Positions 1 to 7,367 of a stretch of 11,062 nucleotides of DNA are shown here, in pieces. The notes under the pieces were generated by a model. That model was not told the origin of the DNA. It worked only from the letters and a program-made list of their open reading frames with translations, and made no database searches. Within the stretch, counting starts at the first letter, position 1; every line of letters begins with the position of its first letter. The translations under genes were made by a program, and so were the position numbers. Source of the DNA: SIG510 sp045540975 (GTDB lineage: Bacteria; Bacillota; Clostridia; Oscillospirales; JAAYXM01); contig JAZQIE010000067.1 of the NCBI GenBank assembly GCA_045540975.1, positions 1 to 11,062 on the forward strand, written 5' to 3'.

Positions 1-1990
1 CAACCACAACCGCCGTTCTGCGGTACTTGGAAACGCCCTGATGCGCGTAAACACTGTTGTGCTGTGCATCGACGAGTTTGACACGTCCCGAATCGTCAAA
101 GTGGAGCGGATCGCCGTAGACATACCATTGCTCCTGCTGACGGTCGCCGTTGACCACAACCGTGTTGTGGCTGATGGTCGCAGACTCCCAGTTAACGGAC
201 TTATTGGTACCGGTGGTATCGGTCGGATAACCCATAGCAGGCATAACGTTGAGCCCGTATGCATCCATCATCAAGCTCAAGCAGTCATCCTGACTGTGTC
301 CCCACTGGCCGCCGTACCACAACGCAACCGAGCGCTGTGAGTTGTAATTCTGTTTGTTATCCGGAATGAATGTACCGCCACGGAGGATACCTGCGCCGTA
401 ACCGGTCATTTGAGTGGATTTGTCAAAATCATACTCGCCGTACTCATCAATGAGGCGCTGGACCTTATCCTCCAGTTCCTTGGTACTGACCATGATACTG
501 CGACCGTTCGGTCCGGAAGCGGAATTTCCGTTCATAAAATACAGAATCTGCGCAAGTTCCGGATCGTCGCACCCGTTTACAAGCGCGGTTCCGATTGCTG
601 TGGTATCAAAGTGGAATCCCAAGGTTGCAAATCCGCCCGTGTCACCGATGTTCAGTGTATAGTTGCGAGTCATGGTAAGCGGAAGATTCATCTTCAGCAT
701 CGCAAGATAGCGCGGATTGTTATAGAGGTTGACCTCCTGATACGGCTGATAAGCGCCCAATGTTTCAGCAATACCGCTGTACAAGTTGACCCAGCCGTTG
801 TTATAACTCGGCGAGCATTCGGTACCCTGACCTTCACGGGTGATACCGCTGACAAGGGTGGGCAGAATTTCGCCGAATCCGGTCAGCGCCCAGTCAATCA
901 GTTCCTTGGTTTCCGGCATATTATCCAAAACAACCGCGGTGGTGACCGCAACAGACTGATGCATACCCGAGTTACCGTTGATACGCTTGTCATAAAGCGC
1001 CGCACGAGTCTCGCGAAGCAAATCGTCCTCGATATGCTGGCGGATTTCTGCAGCACTTCCCTTGTTGGTCTGCTTCCACTTAGCTGCATTTGCCTGGATT
1101 TTATTTAAGACATACGGATCATCGTACAACTCAAAAGTAACATCGTATGCTTTTGAGAGGTTGTTGATAACACCGGTCTCCCAAATACCGCCGACGATTT
1201 TACCGCCGAACCAACCGTTGTTGTTAAATTCAGGCAGGAAATCACCGGTATTCATATCGGGATACAAATCCGCCGCACGGTCAACAATCACAGCAAGGGT
1301 TCTGCCATAACGGATATCACCGGTATAAGCATAGCCGTACATCAAGCGTGAAATAGCATTGTAGACCTTACCGCCCGAGTACCAGTTTGCCCAATGGTTG
1401 TAATATGCAATATAGAGGTCCGCATATTCCCAAGTACCGTACTGTGTTTCATATGTTTCGCCGCTGCGGTAGCCGTAACCGTCGTCAACACCCCAACCAT
1501 GGACACCTTCATTCTGGAGGACACCGTTTTTGTCGATGTGTTCGTCCATTTCCGGGAAGCTGTTATTGGTCAAAAGATGCGAGCCGTTCTGCTTTGCAAG
1601 TTCATAACTCCAGTTACCGTATTCGTCGATACCGGTTTTGTAGAACGACCAGAAATCGTTCGACGGGAAACGGCGCATACAGTTCGGGCACTGCAGCTTC
1701 CAGGGATAGTTTTCATAGTCGAACTTCCACGGATAAGCATTACCGGACGATTCAATGATATTAACACCGCAGTAATTACAGTTCTGATAGGTCGGGTCGT
1801 ATTTAAACCCGGTCCAAATCGAACGCGGCAATTCATTGGTGGTCATAAACTCAATGATTTCGTCTTCCTTACCTGCAAGCGGTTCTGCGTTGGCTTTAAC
1901 AGAGTTATAGCTTTGCTTTGCCCAATCAAAACTTGCGGCATTTTCCCGAATTGCGGCACAACGCTCTTTGGTAAAGAAAGTCGCACCGGT
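1..1990 (-). other. Heparinase II/III-like catalytic region of the lyase (partial)
   Basis: This is residues about 1169-1831 of the large secreted protein. It opens with FFTKERCAAIRENAASFDWA, the usual start of the helical toroid domain in heparinase II/III-type proteins. Candidate catalytic residues by family analogy are Asn1508 or Asn1510 with His1512 (NGNSGMHQ) and Tyr1564 in ECSPSY, which corresponds to the common EGSPxY motif. The beta-sandwich half carries GHSQDDCLS (His1733) and SHNTVVVNG (His1776), matching the HxxDxLS and HNTVVVDG motifs of the family. The remaining beta strands lie outside the window, so any further C-terminal modules or surface anchor cannot be judged. Confidence 0.85.
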
Positions 1991-4900
1991 CTTTCCTTCC
2001 TTGACATTGATGGTCAAATCGGATGTGAGGAATGTACCGTTGTAGTTAAAGGTAGCGCGAATCACACCGCTTCCGACAACGCCGACCGGAAGAACCAAAC
2101 CGTTTTCATCGACTGTGAGAATTTCATCGTTTAAGCTTTCAAAAGTGACTTCCGATACATCTGCGGGACGAATATCCCCGGATGTGGAAACTACGCTGAT
2201 TGAGGTTTGAATTCCCTCTGTTGAATTCGGCTTCATCACGGTAACCGGAGCGGTTAAAGTGATGGATTTTGCCGCATTTTCAACAACATGAACAGGAACA
2301 ATGATCACAACCGAGCTTTCCGCAAGAGTTGCGGTAACCGTAATGGTTGTATCACCTGCAGATACACCGGTTACAACACCGGAAGCATCAACGGTCGCAA
2401 TCGCGGTATTTTCACTCACGAACGAAAGCGTCAAATCCTTTGTGCTGATTGCTCGACCCAAATTGGTGCGTGCATCAATTGCCAAACCAACGGTCGCATC
2501 TGTGTAAAGGATTCCGTCATAGTTCGCTTGAGCCGAGCCCAAAACCTCATCGGTAACCGTAACAGAAACCGTTGCCGTGACGTCTTCCCCTGCGCTTAAG
2601 GTAATGTCAGTCGTTCCCGGGGCAATCGCAACGAACACACCGTCAACGTAAGACAAAACTTCTTCGTTGTAGTTAAGTGTCATGACATCGTTGTTTGCGG
2701 AATACGGTACCAAATTACCTGCGAAATAATAGACACCCATTTCGCCGCTGATACTCTCGCCAACACCAATCGAGGTTTTATCAAGCTTCAGCAGGATTTT
2801 CTCGGGACCTTCCTTCGGCTGTTCGGGTTCATCTTCTCCGCTTTCGGGAAGCTTGTTTACAACCTCGGTTGTTTTGGTGATAACGTAATCAACGCCATTC
2901 ACAGTGACGACAGCCTTTAAGGTTGCGGTACCCAAAGCACGTCCCTGCAGAATGGTTACAGCGGCGTTTGTACGAACACAACCCGCCGGCTCTGCCGACT
3001 CGATTGAATACACAACAGAATACAAACCGTCATCCAGAATTTCGCCGGATGCAGTTTTCACAGTTGTCTTCAGTGTGGTGTTTTTCCCGCGCTGTATCAT
3101 CTCGGGAAGATCGAAGGTTACCTCGGTAACCCTTCCCATGCCGACCGAAATGGGAAGTACAGAATGGAGCAAGGTTTCACCCTGCTGTACCCAAACACGA
3201 ACGGTAGCCTCACCCTTCTTTTTCGCGGTGATAACACCGTTTGCATCCACCTGCGCAACGTCAAAATTGAGGGATTCATAATAGATATCGAGATTGGTAA
3301 AGTCGATCGGTGTTCCGTCGTAGTAAACACCGCTCAGTGTGGTCTCAACAACATCTTGCGCTTCAATGTTCTGCTTCTCGGTTGTGAGACTTACAGAATA
3401 AATGCGCTTTTTCTCCGCAATATCGACATTAAACTTATAGCTTGCTTGAGCGCCGTTGCACACGCCGGAGACAGTAAAGGTTGTTTTGCCTGCAGCGATA
3501 CCGTTGATTTTAATGCCTGCAGTATCCCCATCACGAACGATTTCACCGGTTGCAACCTTCGCGTTTGCGGAAGAAACAGACAAATCCGTTACATCCGAGA
3601 AATCAACTTCCGCACCGTTCCAAATAGCGGTGAGCGGAACGGTATGGTCTGCAGTTTCCATAACAGGGTCGGGAGTCGGGGTGAAGAGTCGGAAGTTATC
3701 GGTTGTAACAGCAGACAGTTTCATACCCGTCATCATACCGCCGTAACCGACCAAAGTATCCTTTGCAAGCTGCCAGGTCACGTTATAAACACCCGGCTCA
3801 ACGGTTACGTTACCGACAGATTTGACCTGATCCAATGCGGTACCGGAGGACGCGGTATCCACACGTGCCATAAAGTATTTTTCATTGGTCAGCATCTCAG
3901 TCGGTGTTTCGTCCGGAGAGAAATAGATATCGAACGAAGAACCCCAATTTTGTTTACCGAACACCATGTCAAGGCTGTATACACCGCCCTCGGAAACCTT
4001 GATTTTGAAGTTCAGCCAGTCTCCCGGGCCACCGGTTGCCAGATAACCGTAATCTTTAAAGGAACTGGTTACACTGGGATTAAACATACCGCCGATGCCG
4101 CCATACATCCACGGGTCACTGGTCTGCGGAAAGTTTGCGGCTTTGATTTCGCCTACACCACCGGTCGTTGTCTTTTTAAACGAGGTGATTACGTTGGGGT
4201 GATAAGCGGAATTCGACCACGGACCGTAGTACGCTTTCAGGAAGTTATAGAAATACTTCACACCGCCGACAACAATCGGAAGTGTAATGCTACCGCTTGC
4301 ACCGTTGTAGGTTACGGTAACGGTAATTTCAGTCTCACCCGCAAGCAGACCTGTGACAATCAAATCACCGTTGTCATCAATCACTGCTTTCGCAAGCGAG
4401 GGGTCTGCAACAGAAACGATGAAGTCATTCTTTTCGGGAGTAACTTCCTCGCGGTTAAATTTGGTGGTAAGGTCAACCGTGATATCATCGAGCATGAAAT
4501 ATGCATCGGGTTGCTCCCCTGCAAAGAGTTCAACTCTCTTAAAGCCTTGCGGCATGACCACGGAAATCGGAGCGATTGCGACGTTCATCTCGTCGCCCAG
4601 CTTCGCTTCTACCCAAAGATTGGTTTCGCCCGTCCATTCGCCGTAAACATAGTATTCGCCGTCAACCTCACGAATGGTTGCAACTTCGCCGTCAAGAGAA
4701 TCAACACGCAAAGCATCCAAATCGGAAAGAGCGACCGCTTCCCCGTCCAAGGTTACGTCAATGCCGATTTTGGTCTCCTCTTCAATGTCTGTGGTTTCCA
4801 CATCAAGCGAGATTTCCAAACGGCTTGACGGCTCTGCGGAAACGTTCTTAAGCTGCAGAGCACCGAATGCGGAATATGCCATGTCGGCAACCCCGTCCAC

Positions 4901-5494
4901 AACTTCTGCAATGAACACATAGTCGCCCGCAGGCAAATAGCGGTCTTCAAAGTCGATGAGACCGAGTGCCGAGGTGTCGATTGAATCAACAGGGCCACTT
5001 CCGAGTAAGAACTGCTCGGCTCTCGGGTCACTTGCACCGAGCGGTGCAAGATAGAAGTTGTTTTCAACATAGATACCCTTTACATTCGCATAGCGAACCC
5101 AAGGAGTAAACACGCCGCCTTCATCCAGACGTACAATCAAACCGACCCAATCGCCGGTTTTACCGTAAATCTCAGGGCCGCGGGCACCGTACTTCCCATA
5201 TTGTCCGGAAGAGGATGTCCAACGCCATGCGGCGTTTTCCGACTTTCCGTAGAACATATAGGGATCGGTGGTAACTTTGTCCCAGTTCCCCAATTTCTCC
5301 AGAGCTTCCCAATCGGTCAAAGTTGTTGGGCTTGCACCTTGGTCGGACCACTGACCGTATCTTAAGCGACCGAGATCGAAGATATAGTCTTTGCCCTTGG
5401 TTGTGTCTGCAGCAAATCCGGTCGGTGCAAGCGAAATCAGCATGCAGATGACCAGAAGAAATGCAAACAAACGGGTGGCGAGTGAGCGTTTCAT
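1..5494 (-). CDS. Giant secreted multimodular heparinase II/III-type polysaccharide lyase (C-terminus cut by window edge)
   Basis: One frame stays open from the ATG at 5494 to the window edge, giving at least 1831 residues. The start follows AAGGAGGT (5501-5508) by 7 bases. Residues 1-29 form a signal peptide (basic KRSLATR, hydrophobic core, GFA-A), so the protein is exported. Then come module 1 (36-217), two Ig-like domains (218-411), module 2 (412-600, homologous to module 1), three Ig-like domains (about 605-880), an acidic proline-rich linker (879-897) and three Ig/BIG2-like repeats (898-1168; e.g. TAIATVDASGVVTGVSAGDT). From about 1169 a heparinase II/III-like region begins: helical part with NGNSGMHQ (His1512) and ECSPSY (Tyr1564), then a beta part with NIGDTG, GHSQDDCLS (His1733) and SHNTVVVNG (His1776). 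In this family such Asn/His/Tyr residues catalyse beta-elimination of uronic-acid polysaccharides. Two CxxC pairs occur near 1235-1275. The substrate is unknown; the family call is firm, the subfamily is not. The adjacent divergent AraC gene is the likely regulator. Confidence 0.88.
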   Translation of the reverse strand, partial: MKRSLATRLFAFLLVICMLISLAPTGFAADTTKGKDYIFDLGRLRYGQWSDQGASPTTLTDWEALEKLGNWDKVTTDPYMFYGKSENAAWRWTSSSGQYGKYGARGPEIYGKTGDWVGLIVRLDEGGVFTPWVRYANVKGIYVENNFYLAPLGASDPRAEQFLLGSGPVDSIDTSALGLIDFEDRYLPAGDYVFIAEVVDGVADMAYSAFGALQLKNVSAEPSSRLEISLDVETTDIEEETKIGIDVTLDGEAVALSDLDALRVDSLDGEVATIREVDGEYYVYGEWTGETNLWVEAKLGDEMNVAIAPISVVMPQGFKRVELFAGEQPDAYFMLDDITVDLTTKFNREEVTPEKNDFIVSVADPSLAKAVIDDNGDLIVTGLLAGETEITVTVTYNGASGSITLPIVVGGVKYFYNFLKAYYGPWSNSAYHPNVITSFKKTTTGGVGEIKAANFPQTSDPWMYGGIGGMFNPSVTSSFKDYGYLATGGPGDWLNFKIKVSEGGVYSLDMVFGKQNWGSSFDIYFSPDETPTEMLTNEKYFMARVDTASSGTALDQVKSVGNVTVEPGVYNVTWQLAKDTLVGYGGMMTGMKLSAVTTDNFRLFTPTPDPVMETADHTVPLTAIWNGAEVDFSDVTDLSVSSANAKVATGEIVRDGDTAGIKINGIAAGKTTFTVSGVCNGAQASYKFNVDIAEKKRIYSVSLTTEKQNIEAQDVVETTLSGVYYDGTPIDFTNLDIYYESLNFDVAQVDANGVITAKKKGEATVRVWVQQGETLLHSVLPISVGMGRVTEVTFDLPEMIQRGKNTTLKTTVKTASGEILDDGLYSVVYSIESAEPAGCVRTNAAVTILQGRALGTATLKAVVTVNGVDYVITKTTEVVNKLPESGEDEPEQPKEGPEKILLKLDKTSIGVGESISGEMGVYYFAGNLVPYSANNDVMTLNYNEEVLSYVDGVFVAIAPGTTDITLSAGEDVTATVSVTVTDEVLGSAQANYDGILYTDATVGLAIDARTNLGRAISTKDLTLSFVSENTAIATVDASGVVTGVSAGDTTITVTATLAESSVVIIVPVHVVENAAKSITLTAPVTVMKPNSTEGIQTSISVVSTSGDIRPADVSEVTFESLNDEILTVDENGLVLPVGVVGSGVIRATFNYNGTFLTSDLTINVKEGKTGATFFTKERCAAIRENAASFDWAKQSYNSVKANAEPLAGKEDEIIEFMTTNELPRSIWTGFKYDPTYQNCNYCGVNIIESSGNAYPWKFDYENYPWKLQCPNCMRRFPSNDFWSFYKTGIDEYGNWSYELAKQNGSHLLTNNSFPEMDEHIDKNGVLQNEGVHGWGVDDGYGYRSGETYETQYGTWEYADLYIAYYNHWANWYSGGKVYNAISRLMYGYAYTGDIRYGRTLAVIVDRAADLYPDMNTGDFLPEFNNNGWFGGKIVGGIWETGVINNLSKAYDVTFELYDDPYVLNKIQANAAKWKQTNKGSAAEIRQHIEDDLLRETRAALYDKRINGNSGMHQSVAVTTAVVLDNMPETKELIDWALTGFGEILPTLVSGITREGQGTECSPSYNNGWVNLYSGIAETLGAYQPYQEVNLYNNPRYLAMLKMNLPLTMTRNYTLNIGDTGGFATLGFHFDTTAIGTALVNGCDDPELAQILYFMNGNSASGPNGRSIMVSTKELEDKVQRLIDEYGEYDFDKSTQMTGYGAGILRGGTFIPDNKQNYNSQRSVALWYGGQWGHSQDDCLSLMMDAYGLNVMPAMGYPTDTTGTNKSVNWESATISHNTVVVNGDRQQEQWYVYGDPLHFDDSGRVKLVDAQHNSVYAHQGVSKYRRTAVVV
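3695..4261 (-). repeat. Duplicated module, copy 2 (residues about 412-600)
   Basis: Landmarks are KYFYNFLKAYYGPWS, DPWMYGGIGG, GDW with a strand ending in SEGGVY, FDIYFSP, VEPGVY and TGMKLSAV. They pair one by one with the landmarks of copy 1. It is separated from copy 1 by two Ig-like domains and is followed by a short TPTPDP linker. A carbohydrate-binding role is inferred from its position in a polysaccharide lyase and is not shown by a recognised motif. Confidence 0.65.
4844..5389 (-). repeat. Duplicated module, copy 1 (residues about 36-217)
   Basis: This beta-rich module directly follows the signal peptide. Landmarks in order are DYIFDLGRLRYGQWS, DPYMFYGK, GDW followed by a strand ending in DEGGVF, a NNFYLAP strand, LPAGDY and GALQLKNV. 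The same landmarks occur in the same order at residues 412-600. The layout (about 180 residues, strand-rich, aromatic-rich, PAGxY near the end) resembles carbohydrate-binding beta-sandwich modules, but I cannot assign a named family. Confidence 0.65.
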
Positions 5495-5500
5495 ACAAAA

Positions 5501-5508
5501 ACCTCCTT
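5501..5508 (-). promoter_or_regulatory. Ribosome binding site of the lyase
   Basis: Reads AAGGAGGT on the minus strand, 7 bases before the ATG at 5494. It decides the start of the lyase, which is also supported by the signal peptide beginning exactly there. Confidence 0.9.
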
Positions 5509-5520
5509 AAAATTTTGAAC

Positions 5521-5543
5521 GAATGAAATGTGTTATTTCATTC
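5521..5543. repeat. Perfect 9-bp inverted repeat in the lyase leader
   Basis: The arms are GAATGAAAT (5521-5529) and ATTTCATTC (5535-5543) around a 5-base centre. It lies between the predicted lyase transcription start (about 5569) and the lyase ribosome binding site. It could be a dimeric repressor operator or a leader hairpin close to the Shine-Dalgarno. The right arm overlaps the direct repeat at 5536-5554. Confidence 0.6.
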
Positions 5544-5554
5544 TAACAAGATAG
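5536..5554 (+). repeat. Direct repeat copy A flanking the AraC gene
   Basis: TTTCATTCTAACAAGATAG is repeated at 6428-6445 with one A missing. This copy sits just upstream of the predicted -35 box of the AraC gene, where an activator would bind, and inside the transcribed leader of the lyase. It is a candidate recognition site for the AraC protein. Confidence 0.55.
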
Positions 5555-5556
5555 AT

Positions 5557-5585
5557 TTGCTTTTTTTACAAAAATATTATATAAT
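5557..5585 (+). promoter_or_regulatory. Promoter of the AraC-family gene
   Basis: TTGCTT (5557-5562) and TATAAT (5580-5585) lie 17 bases apart. The -35 box is weak while the -10 is perfect, which suits an activator-dependent promoter. Its -10 overlaps the -10 of the divergent lyase promoter by two bases, so the two cannot easily be occupied together. Confidence 0.6.
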
Positions 5586-5604
5586 GATGTTGCATTGCTT
5601 TCAA
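5576..5604 (-). promoter_or_regulatory. Promoter of the lyase gene
   Basis: On the minus strand TTGAAA (5604-5599) and TATAAT (5581-5576) are separated by exactly 17 bases, a near-consensus sigma-A promoter. The predicted start near 5569 gives a leader of about 75 bases that contains the inverted repeat and direct repeat copy A. Confidence 0.75.
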
Positions 5605-5638
5605 TGTAAAAATTTGTGAATTAGTGAGAAAATCCGAC

Positions 5639-6412
5639 ATGATTACAATTAACAACCATTCTTTTCATTATGAGATGATCGGCGAGTTTCATGCGAGCGG
5701 GAGCTGGATCCATCCAAAGCGTATGATTACCAGTTTTGAGTTGGTTTTGGTCTTGGACGATGTTGTACACATCCGAGAAGGCAGCACACGGTATTCACTC
5801 AAAAAAGACGATGTGCTTTTGCTTTCGCCCAATATTGAGCATGCAGGCTTTCGGGAATCAAGCGCTACATTTTTATGGTTCCATTTTACAACCGATTTAC
5901 CTGTTCCGTCTGCACATCTCTCTAACCAAGATGTTTCTTTCTTAAAACAACTGTTAAAGCAGCTGTTACACATCACAAACTCTCCCGATTATCCTACAAC
6001 AGCGGCAGATGCACTCAGTTATTTGATTTATACCGAGTATGTTCGTTTAACCACACAGATATCTCAGCACGCGTCCCCCATCATCTCACAAATCACGGAA
6101 TACATTCGCAATCACCCTTCTTCTAACCCGTCGGTTTCCGAGATTGCGGCAAAATTTGAATATACCCCGGACCACATCGGCAAGTTCTTCAAGAAAACGA
6201 CCGGCACGGGACTGAAGGAATACATCACCGCGCAAAGAATTAAAAAAATCAAGGATTTACTCCTCACAACCAACAAGTCCATCAAACAAATCAGCGTGGA
6301 CATGGGGTTTTCCGACGAGAATCTGTTTGTCAAATTCTTCTCCTATCACGAGGGAATCAGTCCGTCCACCTTCCGCGCCATCAGTCACAACACACATATC
6401 AATCACAAGTAG
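5639..6412 (+). CDS. AraC-family transcriptional regulator
   Basis: A 257-residue protein. Residues 1-90 look like the cupin-type ligand-sensing domain of AraC regulators: successive beta strands with FELVLVLDDVVHIREG, YSLKKDDVLLLSPNIEHAG (the usual turn before a beta strand carrying His) and ATFLWFHF. A helical linker (95-160) follows. The C-terminal DNA-binding domain has two helix-turn-helix units, SVSEIAAKFEYTPDHIGKFF at 165-184 and SIKQISVDMGFSDENLFVKFF at about 214-234, followed by the typical GISPSTFR. In this family the N-domain usually senses a sugar and the C-domain activates transcription. The gene is divergent from the lyase and shares its control region, so lyase control is inferred. 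The ATG at 5639 is chosen; an in-frame GTG at 5624 is possible, and neither has a strong ribosome binding site. Confidence 0.88.
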   Translation: MITINNHSFHYEMIGEFHASGSWIHPKRMITSFELVLVLDDVVHIREGSTRYSLKKDDVLLLSPNIEHAGFRESSATFLWFHFTTDLPVPSAHLSNQDVSFLKQLLKQLLHITNSPDYPTTAADALSYLIYTEYVRLTTQISQHASPIISQITEYIRNHPSSNPSVSEIAAKFEYTPDHIGKFFKKTTGTGLKEYITAQRIKKIKDLLLTTNKSIKQISVDMGFSDENLFVKFFSYHEGISPSTFRAISHNTHINHK

Positions 6413-6413
6413 C

Positions 6414-6423
6414 ACAACGTTGT
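6414..6423. repeat. 10-bp perfect palindrome after the AraC gene
   Basis: ACAACGTTGT lies 2 bases after the AraC stop codon and 4 bases before direct repeat copy B. It has no loop and no T-tract, so it is more like a protein-binding site than a terminator. It is short enough to be chance. Confidence 0.3.
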
Positions 6424-6427
6424 ACAT

Positions 6428-6445
6428 TTTCATTCTACAAGATAG
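6428..6445 (+). repeat. Direct repeat copy B flanking the AraC gene
   Basis: TTTCATTCTACAAGATAG matches copy A (5536-5554) except for one missing A. A further match follows: ATGTAAATTTGTG at 6480-6492 resembles ATGTAAAAATTTGTG at 5604-5618. No gene starts downstream on either strand, so this copy has no obvious promoter to control. Confidence 0.55.
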
Positions 6446-6531
6446 TATGACATAAAAATAGTAAATTTCGCTCAATCATATGTAAATTTGTGTCAAGTAT
6501 AGAAAAATGCATTCGTGACTGTAATGAAAAG

Positions 6532-6567
6532 AAAAGGAAGCTGCAAATGGTTATACAGCTTCCTTTT
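6532..6567. terminator. Bidirectional intrinsic terminator between the AraC gene and the XRE gene
   Basis: A perfect 12-bp stem, AAAAGGAAGCTG (6532-6543) with CAGCTTCCTTTT (6556-6567), encloses a 12-base loop. T-rich sequence follows on both strands. It lies between two convergent genes and should stop transcription from both. Confidence 0.8.
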
Positions 6568-6578
6568 CCGATTTTCTC

Positions 6579-7187
6579 TTATTTCCCAACAGCACGTTTT
6601 GAACGAATACGCGACCAAAGTAAAATGATGACTTGCCCGGGAATACCGAGAACAAAAATCAACCAGATGTTCTGATGCAGAAGCAAAGCATTCAAATAGA
6701 TTGCGGCGAGAATCGACCACATTAGTATGGAGATAATCAAAAAATTGATTCGTTTATTAAACCAAATCGAATTAAATACAAGCCAAACAATCATGGCAGC
6801 GGGGATTGCATAAATAAAAGCTAACCAATTAACTCCTGAGTTTCCGATTGCGAACTCTAAAACAACAAAAGTAAGCGTTGCAATCAGCAATACCAACACA
6901 ATTCCGATTCCGGTAGTAAATGCACGATTTTCCCAAATGCGCTTATTGACAGTTTTGACATTCTCTTTTTTATTGTGTTCCGCTTCAACCAAATAATCAA
7001 GTGTTACTCCGAAAAAATCGGCAATTTGCTTGAGCACAACAATATCGGGGATGGACTCGCCACGTTCCCATTTTGAAACCGCTTTATCGGTGTAATTTAA
7101 AAATTCCGCAAGTTCCGCCTGCGTAACTTCCTTTTCTCGACGCAATTCTGAGATGTTTTGCGCGATAATGAACTTGATATCTTCCAT
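6579..7187 (-). CDS. XRE-family regulator with four membrane helices
   Basis: A 202-residue protein. Residues 8-62 form an XRE/Cro-type helix-turn-helix (TQAELAEFLNYTDKAVSKWERGE, then PDIVVLKQIADFFGVTLDYLV), a DNA-binding domain. A short polar linker leads to four hydrophobic helices at about 93-115, 121-143, 148-170 and 174-192, and a basic tail. It is therefore likely a membrane-bound regulator; related proteins are common in Bacillota but their signals are mostly unknown. The ATG at 7187 is chosen because GTGAGG lies 6 bases before it and the HTH begins at once; an upstream in-frame start at 7232 would add 15 residues but lies almost on the predicted transcription start. It has its own promoter and terminator, so it is a single-gene unit. 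Confidence 0.85.
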   Translation of the reverse strand: MEDIKFIIAQNISELRREKEVTQAELAEFLNYTDKAVSKWERGESIPDIVVLKQIADFFGVTLDYLVEAEHNKKENVKTVNKRIWENRAFTTGIGIVLVLLIATLTFVVLEFAIGNSGVNWLAFIYAIPAAMIVWLVFNSIWFNKRINFLIISILMWSILAAIYLNALLLHQNIWLIFVLGIPGQVIILLWSRIRSKRAVGK

Positions 7188-7243
7188 GACTAACCTCACA
7201 AATAATGCTTTTAAAAAAATACATAATTTCACTTGTTTGAATG

Positions 7244-7272
7244 ATTATAACACAGAATCCCTCGGAATTCAA
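7244..7272 (-). promoter_or_regulatory. Promoter of the XRE membrane regulator gene
   Basis: TTGAAT (7272-7267) and TATAAT (7249-7244) are 17 bases apart on the minus strand. The predicted start near 7237 places the ATG at 7187 in a leader of about 50 bases and argues against the upstream start at 7232. Confidence 0.7.
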
Positions 7273-7367
7273 TGAATTTTTTATTAACTCTACCCGCAGT
7301 AGAATCGAGATATTTTTTCTCTACCGCTATCTCAACTGACACGAGATGCCGACAAATACACGGTTGA

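Noticed and set aside
410..2134. Further plus-strand open frames (232 and 246 codons) opposite the lyase
   Set aside because: They lie wholly antisense to the well-supported heparinase region, overlap one another in different frames, and show no domain.
3164..4828. 554-codon open frame on the plus strand opposite the lyase gene
   Set aside because: Its product has no recognisable fold and is Cys- and Arg-rich, there is no convincing ribosome binding site, and the opposite strand is a clear secreted protein in one continuous frame. It is a by-product of the codon use of the lyase gene.
5172..5498. Alternative minus-strand frame starting at TTG 5498
   Set aside because: It overlaps the signal peptide of the lyase in another frame; the ATG at 5494 has the better-placed ribosome binding site and a true signal peptide.
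5536..6445. The repeats around the AraC gene as target-site duplications of a mobile element
   Set aside because: There is no transposase or integrase between them, the regulator fits functionally with the divergent lyase, and copy A lies inside the control region rather than at a clean boundary.
6490..6675. Small plus-strand frame across the terminator and the end of the XRE gene
   Set aside because: It runs through the hairpin terminator and then antisense to the XRE gene, and has no ribosome binding site.
7307..7333. GAGATA...TATCTC inverted repeat between the divergent XRE and degV promoters
   Set aside because: Only 6-bp arms with a 15-base loop in AT-rich DNA, easily expected by chance.
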